Origin: Camillea tinctor
Lineage: Eukaryota; Ascomycota; Sordariomycetes; Xylariales; Xylariaceae
Reading direction: 5' to 3'
Assembly: GCA_022578605.1 (NCBI GenBank)
Contig: MU394109.1
Coordinates: forward strand, 214,089-278,088
DNA length: 64,000 bases
Below are positions 50,606 through 60,640 of the stretch, in pieces; position 1 is the first letter of the stretch, and every line of letters starts with the position of its first letter. Under the pieces are notes generated by a model. The model saw only the letters and a program-made list of their open reading frames with translations, had not been told where the DNA came from and made no database searches. Made by a program: the position numbers and the translations under genes.

Positions 50606-51745
50606 ATGTCACCGCAGGCTACCTCTGAGGTCACTACGACCATCGATGAAGAAGTACGACTGGGCGTTGGGAATGTGGAATATGTTTTAATTCCCAACAA
50701 AGACTCATTCGTGAAGTTTGATCATGTAGATGACAACAATAACCCCGAACCCATTCTTTTCTTGGTCTACCCGACCAAAGAAGGTCAGACTATATCCCAG
50801 GAGACTCTATACAAATTCCGTGCTAAGGTTCTTGACCATGACGATGTTTTCCAGCCCGCCTTCAGCAACTACGTCGTCTTTTACGGAAGCAGTGAGCAGA
50901 CACTCCGGATCGCCCCTGATGCTTACGAAGAGCTAGCAAAATGGAATACCAGAAAAACAATCTTTGTCGAAGGTGACTCTTCACGCCAAGTTCCTCCGGG
51001 TCCGTAGGTCTTCGCAAAACAACAGGTTTGGCAGCCATGGAAGGTCTATTACGACTCCAACTCAACTTTTATGTGCGCCTTCAAACCTTCGCCTAGTCTT
51101 TCAGGTGGATAAGTCTCACCCAACATCCCAAGAATGTCTGAAGTCCCTACTAACTATGATTATACTCTTGTAAAGCTTGACTTTATAGAAGCTGGTAACA
51201 ATGGAAGGGTCATTGCGCCATCACGCTGCTACTATAAGCCGTCCCGATCTCGTCCATTGGATGGGCTTAGAGTTGCTGTCAAAGATACCTGACATTCAGG
51301 GCCACAAAACTCCACTATGTAACCGAGCGTGGCGAGACTCTATCCTCCGGCTTCCAAGCATGCTCATTGCGTTCAGCTACTTATTGATACAGGTGCCATT
51401 ATTGTGGGCAAGGTAAAGCTTCAAGTTATGATTGTACGCGAAGAGCCAGTAGAAGCAGTTGAATTTACCGACCCCTTCAATCCCCGCGGTGATGGATATC
51501 AGGTACCCTCTGGAAGCAGCAGCGGGAGCGCTAATGCGATAGGATCATACGACTGGCTCGATTTGTGTCTTGGATCTGACAGTCTGTAACCTCCTGTCCC
51601 ACTGGTGGCTAAATATATTCACATGGCTGATTGGCGTAGCAAACGGAAGTGTTCGCAAACCGGCCCATTACAACGGCTGTCACACAATTCGCCCTACAAC
51701 CGGCATCATGAACACGGACGGCGTGGTGGGCTTTTCCCCGTAGGC
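50606..51745 (+). pseudogene. amidase-signature family pseudogene
   Basis: A decayed gene for a fungal amidase (Ser-cisSer-Lys hydrolase) with the N-terminal domain found in this fungal subgroup. The N-terminal part reads openly from ATG 50606 to an in-frame TAG at 51005-51007, and homologous sequence continues at once in the same frame to a TAA at 51110-51112 and again beyond it. The catalytic-Lys segment GLRVAVKD is followed by a frameshift near 51285. The next block (DIQGHKTPLCNRAWRD) is followed by another near 51337. The Ser-loop PSGSSSGSANAIGSYDWLDL is intact, but a TAA (51587-51589) and about 55 extra bases interrupt it before NGSVRKPAHYNGCHTIRP. The match ends at a TAG at 51741-51743, and the C-terminal third is absent. 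Two nonsense codons, two frameshifts, an insertion and truncation make it non-functional. Confidence 0.88.
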
Positions 51746-52083
51746 TTGATTTTCACCATCACCCCAATTACAATCCCTCTCCTTTTCTTTGACTTGATTA
51801 TGTCACGTTGCTTGTGCGCCGGCAGTCTTTAAACATAGATTTATCTGAGCTCCTCCTATTACGAGAGTACCCGAAATCATCGCCATAGGTATTGTTTTGA
51901 GCAAATCTAACCGTTACCACATTTCTGACAATTTCTTTTAGTCGATCAAATGTCGTTCATGTCTGATGTGACCTATAAATCAGAGCCATACCCTGTTGCG
52001 GCCTCTATAATCGGACCTCTAGGTGAGCAACGGGAACAATCATTTGTCGAGCTGCCCATAAATATTACTTCATTCATAGTGGT

Positions 52084-52175
52084 CTGTGGAGGCTCTCTAT
52101 ATAAGGGAGCCTCTCCTCCCTAGCGCTGGTAGCTTCGTAGAGGAGACCGCTTGATCTCTGAGTTATACCTATCAC
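52084..52175 (+). repeat. possible solo-LTR fragment
   Basis: It starts TGTGGAGGCTC and has a TATATAAG core inside an inverted repeat (GAGGCTC / GAGCCTC, about 52087-52111). It ends near CTATCACA, so it is TG...CA bounded. These features are those of a short retroelement LTR promoter. There is no second copy in the window and no coding part nearby, so the call is tentative. Confidence 0.28.
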
Positions 52176-54180
52176 ACCCCTGTTATCGTAAATTATTGAT
52201 ATTGCAAGATATGCTGATAATAAACTGACGTGGATGCGATAGGATCGGATTTGCTCATTACCCAGTTGACATAGAAAGCAATGAGAGCCTCAAGACTTCC
52301 AGTTGAAGTGAAAACGGGTGCTAGTATATACTAATGCGTGAAGGGTATATTGTTATGGACCTAAACGTGATAGGTGGGAAGTTATGGGTATTTGGCGGGA
52401 ATGCATACTGAAGTAATAAGTTAAGCAGGAATGGAAAGTTTAGATCAGCAAATAAAATATGACGATTATTTCTAAATTAATAGATACATATTGGCCGTGG
52501 TATCAAGGAGCCTAACTTCCCACCGGCAGGGGCTAACTCCTCGGACGGGCAAGTCCTTGTTGCCCGTACCCCTACCAACCCATTCTCCGGCACAATCCCC
52601 TGTTATTTGGCAATAGCTATCATAATTAGGCAAGCCAAAGGCGCACAATGTCCTCAACTTCGCAAGGACTCCGGCTAAAAAGTTCGAGGCTGTCTACAGC
52701 CTACATGGGTGGTATCGCAGAAAGTGCTACTTCATATTAGTCTATCAACTCTAGGTGGAAGTGATTTTCATTGATTCCTGACTTCCCTGATGATATCAAA
52801 GTCTCCTCAATGAGGTCAAGATTCTGGCACCTCATACCAACCATCATCGGATGCTGTGCTTTTTTGCATCAGAAGTCAGCTAGATGAAAAGTTGAACGTG
52901 TAAATGGTGTTACTACAAGGATATGCGTAGACAGTGAAGCAAGACAATGCTAACTCATTTTAAAAGCTAGGTGTAATAAAGTTTATCTATTCTTCTTATT
53001 TCAACATAGAAATATTTACAGTATTTGATTATAAAAATCTAGGCTCTTAGTGTTGTAGCTTCATCGTAGGTATATATAAGTAGCTTTCACCTCCTTTGCC
53101 GGACTAGGGGGGGGATCGGTGTCCTCACCCAGTTTTCACTTTTCTCACGCGTTTCCATAGATCAATACATCCCCAGCGTTGATTTTCTTATACAAATTTG
53201 TTAATCGGGAATCGTAGCACCTGGATGTTCTCATGGCCTCACACAGCTGGTGCTATAGGAGGTGTGAGCTAGCTAGCCACTTTTGCTGAGGGCTGTGCCA
53301 GTGTGGCTGGCGCGGGTATTTAGTTATTTTTCTCAGACAGTTAGCTAGTGAGAACTTGAACCAATACATCTTTCGTCCCCATACTATTTCTGTGTGTTCC
53401 CCCTTATTAGCCCCGGAACATTAACTTTATTATCTACACCTCTACAAGCTTCGTAGCGGGACGGCAGGGTGGGGCCGCTACCCCGGCTCTCTTGGACCTT
53501 GCAGACCTAGCTGCTTCTATAGCAGGACTTGCAGGTTTTGATTAACAGTTGCTCGAGAGTTCATTAATTTTATAACATCAAATAGCGTTTTAATGACAAT
53601 ATACAAAAGTATCTTTATTTTTAAACGTTTAAAAATTGTCAAACTGTTTATCGATCGTTAATGAACTGATAATTGATCGTTCTTTCATAGTTGGCATTCT
53701 CATAAATGTTAGAAAGTACGAGCTCTTGAGCAATAGTTTTCTAAACCGTGCCCGGTCCACCTATGTTCTGCATCAATGGGTCTTGTAATCCGTTGTTCTA
53801 TTTATCGCTGGGAGGAAGTGGCAGAGTGGGTTTAATAGGTGGGTCGATGACAAGACTGGGGCTACTTATATACGAAAGCGATACCGAGTAAATCCTATAT
53901 TTACGGATTCAATGACGGACCCTCCGCTGCCAATAGTAGGTACGCTGGCGGTATACGCAGTAATTGAACATTCCGGACAACCGCTACAAAGGCATAACGT
54001 GTCTCTATATCTCCGTCTTTTGTTTTTATTGGTACAGCCGGAGACACAATAATTGTACAGCCCCAGATCACAGCCATTGATCCACTCTAGGGGCTGCTTT
54101 CAAAAATGCGGAGAGCTACTAGGTAACTTATAAGCATATTCACATTGCCATATAAGTGATAGGTTACCTATATGAACTGC

Positions 54181-54205
54181 TTCTTCTTCTTCTTCTTCTT
54201 CTTCT
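54181..54205 (+). repeat. (TTC)8 microsatellite
   Basis: Eight or so perfect TTC units, about 40 bp upstream of the start codon at 54244, in the likely promoter or leader of the OST-alpha/TMEM184 gene. Confidence 0.7.
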
Positions 54206-54243
54206 AACGTGAGCTGCTCAAAAAACCCCAACGGCTAACAAAA

Positions 54244-55888
54244 ATGGCAAAGTGCAAAGATCACCCTCTTGATGTGCCTAGTACGTACCTGAAAACGCCT
54301 CTAATTACATACCACTTGTGATAGTTTTGACTAACTTGTGCCTAAAAAAGTAAACGAGGTTCAAATCACCGGCAGCTTGCGAGTTCACGGCCTCTTGATT
54401 TGCCTGGCTGTCGCTAGCAGTTTGGTAGCGTGTGTGCTTTCCTTCTATTTAATGTTCCGTCATGCTACCAATTACACCCAGCCAAAGGTGCAGAAACAGT
54501 TGAGTCCCTCCAATATCCTTTCGACTTCACAGGCTCTGTTGCTTATATATTTATACATAACCTAGGATCCTTCGTATCCTGCTCATGGTCCCAGTATACA
54601 CAGTTGCATGTACACTGAGCATCCAATTCTATCAGCAAGAAGTATACATTGCCAGCGTGTACGAATTCTACGAATCACTCGTCGTCGCCTCGTTCTTTCT
54701 CCTTCTCTGCAACTATATGCACCCAGACCTGGAAAAGCTCCGACAAACCTTCGCATTGATCAAGCCGAAGCCATGGATTCGTCCTCTCCGCCATATCGTG
54801 GTTCACATAGGGCGCAATAAAAGCGGTGAGACTGCAGACGGCCTGAAGGTCTTCAATGCAAGTATTATCTCGTACATAATCCGATTTACGACTGCTCTGG
54901 ACATTTCGATAACACTGTTTCTTATCAGATCATCTGGCTGGGCGTATTCCAGTTCTGCGTTGTGAAGTTTCTTGGAGCACTCACAAAATGCATCACGGAA
55001 GCTGCGGACGTCTACTGTGCGGAGTCGAACAATCCAAGTCATGCCAAAATTTGGGTATGCCCACCAAACCTAGAACTCGTTGTAAGGAAATGTCTACGTT
55101 TGCTGATGAGGGAAACCGGAACATAGGTCACGGTGATCGAGATCCTGTCCTTAGTGACGGCGATGCTCTGCCTTCTCCAATTCTACCAACAGTCAAAACA
55201 TGTCTTAGCACCACATAACCCGCTATTGAAGTTTGTGGCCATCAAAGTGGTGATATTCTTATTCTTTGTTCAGACGGTAAGGCCATTTCGCCGTTTCGTG
55301 AATCGAAGACGTCGTAGCATCTTGACATGTAGCTAACCCCGCCAGTTTGTGTTCAACCTCCTTACACGAGAGGGAGGTCCGATCCAACCGTCCGCGACGA
55401 TTTCATACCCCTCATGGGCCGTTGGCATACCTAGCACAATCTTGTGCATCGAGATGGCAGCTGTGTCCATCTTACATCTCTGGGCTTATCCGTATGCTGT
55501 ACACCGGGTCGATGCATCTCAACAGGGAGGCAAAAAAGGCAGGGATCGAGAATCAATCAACCTCGAGGCTACTACTTCGTATATTGGTATCGGTAGTTCT
55601 GATGGGAACACCGCAGACGCATTTATTTTGACTCAGCCCACTGTGTTAGTCAGCCAGGGAGGGACGATGGGATGGCGCGCTTTCGCCGACGCTCTTAACT
55701 TCTTGGATATCTTTCAGGGCGTGATCCAAGGCACTCGCTTTCTGGTCCTCGAGACGAAGAAAAGCCGTTCGACAGAACTGGACCAATTCCCAAACAGCAG
55801 GTATGAGGACATGGGTGACTTGAGAACAAATCAGCTCTCTGAGGCTTTGATGGCGGATTCGAGCCCGCGCGGTTTAGAACGCTTGTGA
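54244..55888 (+). CDS. OST-alpha/TMEM184 family seven-TM membrane protein
   Basis: Integral membrane protein of the organic solute transporter Ost-alpha (DUF300) family; the function in fungi is not established. The ATG at 54244 opens a 12-codon exon (MAKCKDHPLDVP). Five more exons follow, with junctions near 54280/54350, 54497/54568, 54857/54929, 55052/55127 and 55275/55346. Signatures are LSFYLMFRHATNYTQPKVQKQILRILLMVPVYTVAC, VYEFYESLVVASFFLLLCNY and IIWLGVFQFCVVKFLGALT with CAESNNPSHAKIW, plus about seven hydrophobic helices. The cytosolic C-terminus is long and Ser-rich. The intron at 54858-54928 has a GC donor (GCAAGT) with a normal CAG acceptor; splicing there restores the family motif FN-IIWLG exactly. 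The length is about 430 residues. No close functional partner is visible nearby. Confidence 0.87.
54858..54928 (+). other. GC-AG intron
   Basis: The donor is AAT|GCAAGT, consensus except for C at +2, and the acceptor is CTTATCAG. The 71-nt intron contains in-frame stops after the donor when read through. No GT donor near it keeps the family reading frame. Confidence 0.7.
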
Positions 55889-56177
55889 GATAGGTGAGAA
55901 AACCTCGCGTCTATGATAAAAATCAAGTATATCAATAACAAAAGTACGCAAATTTTTACCGTTCAAAGGTTTCGGGAGCCATGTGATAACTCAAAAATGC
56001 CCATAAAACATCAAGTAATTGGAACTTCCTATAGAATTTCACCCGTTATGCTCTGATAAGCCATAAGAACAATAAGCAGTTTACTCGCGCATAAAGCCAA
56101 AGCTGCTTTAAACCATCGAATCCCTACTTGCCTAACCTAGTGTAAACAGCGCTCGACCAGATAGACGGATAACCTGT

Positions 56178-56771
56178 TCAACGAACCTCGACAAACTCCC
56201 ACGGCGTGCCGCCATCCTGCTCCGCAAAAACTCTACTACCATCTGCCTGGGCTGACAACTCCCGATGCGTCCACCCGTGACGGGCCTGGATCCAGTAGTA
56301 ATTGTCCTCGCGCTTGCTCAGTGTGAAGTCCTCCCATTCCTTGTGGTGATATACTTTGGCATAGAAGTTCCACCAGATATTATGGCCCAGAAACCCTCCT
56401 TCCTCGACATTCTTGAACCCTTTGAAGCCATCTCTTTCAGTACACAACCATTGCCAGTGTCTGGGGATGGACGACGTCCCATCGTCTATGGAGCCGGCGT
56501 CCTCAAGGTGTAGATAACCTCCCTTGCATATCAAGGCACGGTTGTGGGATTTGTCGATTATGAGAAAAGTGCCGCCAGGTTGGGGGTCGGACATACGAAT
56601 CACCATGGATGACGCAGCCGGCTGAGATTTATTGATGGAGGATGGGCGCTGGGAAGCTAGACCAGAAGAACGGAGCCATTGTTGTAGGGCCCAGTGGTCT
56701 TCGAGTCCTTCTGCGTCGGTGGCGTGCGTAGCTGCACCCACAATGTCGCGTGTGTCAGTGATGACATTCAT
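56178..56771 (-). CDS. uncharacterised 197-residue protein, likely beta-rich (trefoil/fascin-like)
   Basis: A single exon from ATG 56771. I do not recognise a named family. The first ~60 residues are polar (DTRDIVGAATHATDAEGLEDHWALQQWL) and look helical. From about residue 60 there are three repeating units with regular hydrophobic and aromatic spacing: GGTFLIIDKSHNRALICKGG, HWQWLCTERDGFKGFKNVEEG and YYWIQARHGWTHRELSA, followed by TPWEFVEVR. Such spaced G/F/W strands with a final W-E-F are seen in beta-trefoil and fascin-like proteins. No signal peptide or TM segment is present, so the protein is probably cytosolic. The coding character is convincing (uniform frame, good codon balance), and the upstream ATG context is clean. 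Confidence 0.68.
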   Translation of the reverse strand: MNVITDTRDIVGAATHATDAEGLEDHWALQQWLRSSGLASQRPSSINKSQPAASSMVIRMSDPQPGGTFLIIDKSHNRALICKGGYLHLEDAGSIDDGTSSIPRHWQWLCTERDGFKGFKNVEEGGFLGHNIWWNFYAKVYHHKEWEDFTLSKREDNYYWIQARHGWTHRELSAQADGSRVFAEQDGGTPWEFVEVR

Positions 56772-58091
56772 GTTTCGCGACTTCGTTTAGATCAACGAGA
56801 TTATGGTCTTTGCCAGGAAATGTACATGTTAATGAATGCATCCCCCGCCATTTGATTGGTACCCCTCATCATGCCTACAAAAGCCTATTCGTGGTTGCAA
56901 AGATGACCATTGTTGGTATTTGATTGGATAAATCCACCAATCCAGCACCTATGCATGCACAAATATGCACACAGAAGACATTAAGTAGGTGATGGGATGA
57001 TAGCTCAGATGGTACAAGAGAGCACGTATATATATATACTGTACCTGAAGTGGCTATAGTTCTAGCTCGCTGCCGGTGGCCGGGGTTGTTATTAAAGTTG
57101 AAATCCTCTGGCTCCATAGGAGTGGGATAAATAGAAGTGCGAGTCTCTTAATTGAATTTGCGAATATTGAAAAATGCATGTCAATTTCAGAGTGGTGTAA
57201 CTCGACTACCCCTAGTATCTTTGAGGTGTTGGAAATGTCAGGCGGTCGTAGGAAGAACAGTCCTAGGCGGTTAGATGGGTTTGTCATACTATAATGCATC
57301 ATATTGTCACTAAGAATATCTAAGCTCGCGATCGTCATAACTTGGTATATAAGACTAGATTGTTTACATATATAGTGCCTATACCCACAATGCGTGACTA
57401 GCAGGGAGCGTTCCTCGTGCAACAATGATTTAGTTATACCTCTATATAGGGCTGATGTCGTAACGGAAAGGATGATACGAGATACTGCAGAATTCGGGAT
57501 CCTTTTCAGGACTATCGTTAGGCAAAAATTGAAAATTTAACAATATTGTTATAAAGCTACTAACGATAGCTTATATACAAGTAATGCTTAAAAGGGGTAT
57601 TGTGGAAATTGTGTATTTAAGGAAGTGTCTATTACTTAAAATTCCTCGGATGTATCTCGATGCGGGAGGAAGTGACACTAAGCACAAAAAGCCGGTTGAA
57701 CTCGCCCCCCCCCCCCCAAAATGATCATCGCTTAGGCACATCACTTGGTAAGACATAATCACCGAGTATAGCATTCATTATACATTGTATCGCAATAGGT
57801 AAAACATATCCGAGATATATGTCATGGGCTTACGACAGAGGAAGACGGTTGTGTTATTATAATACGGAATCCGTAGTATCAAACGTACGAAAACCAAAAA
57901 GTATAAATATATTAACTTCCTTGGAATGTTCCTTTTATGTCGTTTTCCTTCATTTCCATCTTTATCCATCAATACGTGGAAAATTATGTTCTTAGAAAGG
58001 ACCCTCGATGATCCAAAAGGAAGAACAAATTACTATCCTAATACGAACTCAGCCCCTATATATTACCGTTACACCAGACAACTTGAAGAAA
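56772..58091. other. AT-rich intergenic region
   Basis: Includes a 13-nt C homopolymer (57705-57717) and a tRNA-like patch near 56997-57085 that does not fold convincingly. No gene supported. Confidence 0.45.
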
Positions 58092-58733
58092 ATGGATGCG
58101 GTTGCGACAACTGGCTCCGATATAAGGACTTCTTCTTGTCTCTGTGGTGCAGTAAGAAGCCGCAGTAAGTGATTGCAATAGCATCATTTCTCCCCATAAC
58201 TTAGTCCTAGAGCCAAAGCTACCGTCGAACGTAGTAATTCCTGACCCCCCTACGCTACAGTGATAGGCCAACCATCTCGACTCAGTCTTTGTCACTGCAC
58301 ATCCTGTCAGAAATTTTTTGGCTCGGCCTTCGCTTCATATGCTTTATTCAGAACCGAAGTGAGCATTTCTCGTCTATGACAATCTTATGGCTTCTAGATT
58401 CCTTATTCAGTATGTTCTAACAATAAATAAAAGCAAGTTAACTATACGATGCAAGACCCGTCCATGATACGGACCTATTATGATAACACACCCGAGTCAG
58501 GACACATTCTCGACCGGTCTGTATGCAGTGTTTGCGGATCAAGTGTCAAGGTAACTTGGCATCATGATTCGACGTGGGTCTTCGTACCCGTCGGCACAAT
58601 AGACGGGGACAAGACAGATCTAGTACCAAACACAGAAGTCTGGTGCAAACGTAGGCCTCAGTGGCTTGGAATAATTGATGGAGCTGAGCTTTATGAGACA
58701 GAAGTCGATCAAGGGATTCGATATATACCATAG
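58092..58733 (+). CDS. GFA/CENP-V family zinc-binding protein (Mss4-like fold)
   Basis: A small, about 155-residue protein of the glutathione-dependent formaldehyde-activating (GFA)/CENP-V family. The function of fungal members is mostly unknown; some act on aldehyde-glutathione adducts. It is split over three exons: 58092 to about 58163, about 58259-58358 and about 58436-58733. Zinc ligands appear in order: CLCGAVR in exon 1, LCHCTSCQKFFGSAFASYA in exon 2 and CSVCGSSV in exon 3, followed by the conserved WVFVPVGTIDGD and an end region WLGIIDGAELYET. The exon 2 donor is GAA|GTGAGC, and the exon 3 acceptor AAAAG is the only one I find that keeps the frame. The gene is intact and lies near the retroelement block. 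Exon edges are inferred. Confidence 0.78.
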
Positions 58734-60640
58734 ATGCGTTACAACCCACCTATTTGAGGAGTCGCCAGAAACGGAATAACTGGCATTTCAACATGCAGTT
58801 ATTAGGCTAACCACTCCTGGTTAGGGAATGTAACCGCAGCCAACACAGGTTTAGCTGCGTAACTGTGTAGCTCCAGTAGCTGCGCAGGTTAGGTGTATAA
58901 AAGTTGGCGATATTCCCATAGTTACTCATTCTTCAGCTATCAATCTAACGCTTTATTTCATTTTGAAAATCAATAGCAAGGGTCTCGAAAACCCCTCTGA
59001 CGAGCATATATTGTGAATATCTTGAACCAATCTCGCCTCAACCTGGGAGGGCTCGTCACAAAATACCACATCTAGCGCACATAGACGATAATCCTGGAAT
59101 CCATTCACCACAGTCTAAGCCAAGTGGCACCAGGAGAAAAATGTCTTCCGTTCATGAGTGCAACGTAATGTAGTTATTGTTTCAACAGAAACCTAGCTTC
59201 ATTATTAATACCCACCATGTTGTAAGCTTACTGATATCCTGGGAAAGGGGTTCCCACTACGTTTACGGCACAGTTTCAACTTCGATCCTTATTGGTTATT
59301 CACATAGAAGGATTTACTCTGGGTCCGGCTATATACATACAGTTGCCTAGGTTAGATGTCACATAGGTCACGATCAAGAAGACTCTATGGGATTTCGGGT
59401 GACCGAATAGGAATCTAGGCTAACCCGTGAGCTAAGAAGCAATTTTTGATACTATATATTAGATATCTAACTAACTCAATACAATATACCAAGTCTAATC
59501 ACTTTCTAGAAGGGATAGCAGAAAGAATTAATACCTGGACAGTGATACTTGCACAAGAATTTGGCCCCCCCTAGGTATGAACATCTAAACATCGCCGGTA
59601 TTGTATGCATGGGGAATCACCATCACAGGGAATATTCTGTGGGGTAACCACGTGTTGTGCCACAAAGCTTGTATTTTATCACAATACAGTACGAGGGTTC
59701 ATTGTGACGTGGAGGAAACTAGACCGTCACCGACTATGAATTCCATTCATCATTCAGTCGTAACCTAATCATTCCCCAAACCATCATGGCTAGAACAGCG
59801 AACCTTTTATATACCTTTGAGATACAGGCCCAAGCGTTTCTAAAGCCTGCTCATAGATCACATACTTCGTGGATATATGAAAAAAAAAAAAAACCCTTAC
59901 CATGATCACGACAAGTATAAGTGTGGTGACAGCTTAAGATAATCCCCGAGCGTCGTGCCCTAACAATAGGTCCCTACCCCGAGTATCTAGAAAAGGGATT
60001 TTGGGCCATGAAGCGTAGTGTGAGAGGATTTGGAGGTTGAAATCTGAGAACTGAGCACTATGATCCTGAAGTACAGGGGTTGCCCGTAAACAAAGAACCT
60101 ATTGTACGTATCATACGTCCCGCGTCAGCATCTACCTGTAGCTCTAGTGTAGCCCCTTGCATAGCAACTATGCTTTCCCATCCATTTAGGGTGTATACCT
60201 CAATACATACCTAGGTAGCTGTTTGATATCTGCCTGGATAGGTACCTATGCCAGGCTGAGATATGCTTATAAAAGTTATCTCATTTACATGCCGATGACT
60301 AGGCTAGTTTCCGCCGTTATTTGATTATTCCTTCGTCAATGAGCGGACGGTAGCTACCCCAACACGCTAAGTGATATTCGCGTTAATTGTCTTATTTTAG
60401 ACATTATGTTACAGTGTCGGTCTGGAGTAAATAGCATTATACTTCTTTTTAGGGTAATATTACTTTAAACGACCCAACGAAAGAGTGCAACCTCACAATA
60501 TCATGTCTACATAATTGAAAGCAACTTCGGTACCGAAGGAATGTATTTACGTTAAATCATTGCATATCAGTATAATAATGACTCTATGAAATTATATATA
60601 AAAATAGGCAGGTAGTTCATTTTACGATATAAGGTTAAAA
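58734..60640. other. gene-free transition to the retroelement
   Basis: No supported gene. It contains a TACCTAGGTA palindrome (60208-60217) and a 25-bp near-perfect inverted repeat (60232-60256), an A13 run near 59880, and rising AT content from about 60400. Confidence 0.5.
60232..60256. repeat. 25-bp inverted repeat centred on ATAGGTACCTAT
   Basis: GCCTGG (60232-60237) and CCAGGC (60251-60256) flank the 12-bp palindrome ATAGGTACCTAT (60238-60249) with one unpaired G at 60250. It would form a strong cruciform and lies 15 bp after a TACCTAGGTA palindrome, about 0.4 kb before the AT-rich retroelement. Confidence 0.6.

Larger units (their letters stand above)
51746..54243. other. repeat-rich region with LTR-like remnants
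   Basis: No intact gene. A short exon-like frame near 51951-52020 (starting MSFMSDVTYKSEPYPVAAS) has no recognised family. Two segments have an LTR-like look (52084-52175 and about 53060-53560). A (TTC)8 microsatellite lies just before the OST-alpha gene. Confidence 0.4.

Noticed and set aside
51951..52025. Short exon-like segment (MSFMSDVTYKSEPYPVAAS...) with an AG before it and GTGAGC after it.
   Set aside because: I could not find a continuing exon with a recognisable family. The following sequence looks like an LTR fragment, so it is not called as a gene.
56997..57085. tRNA-like patch: TAGCTCAGATGG resembles an A box, with a D-arm-like GCTC...GAGC pair and a weak B-box-like AGTTCTAGCTC.
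   Set aside because: The acceptor stem does not pair, the anticodon region is a TA repeat, and the B box has several mismatches. It is not a supportable tRNA gene.
57705..57717. Run of 13 C, also G11 at 26374-26384 and A13 near 59880.
   Set aside because: These are simple homopolymers in intergenic or intron sequence, error-prone in sequencing, with no sign of function.
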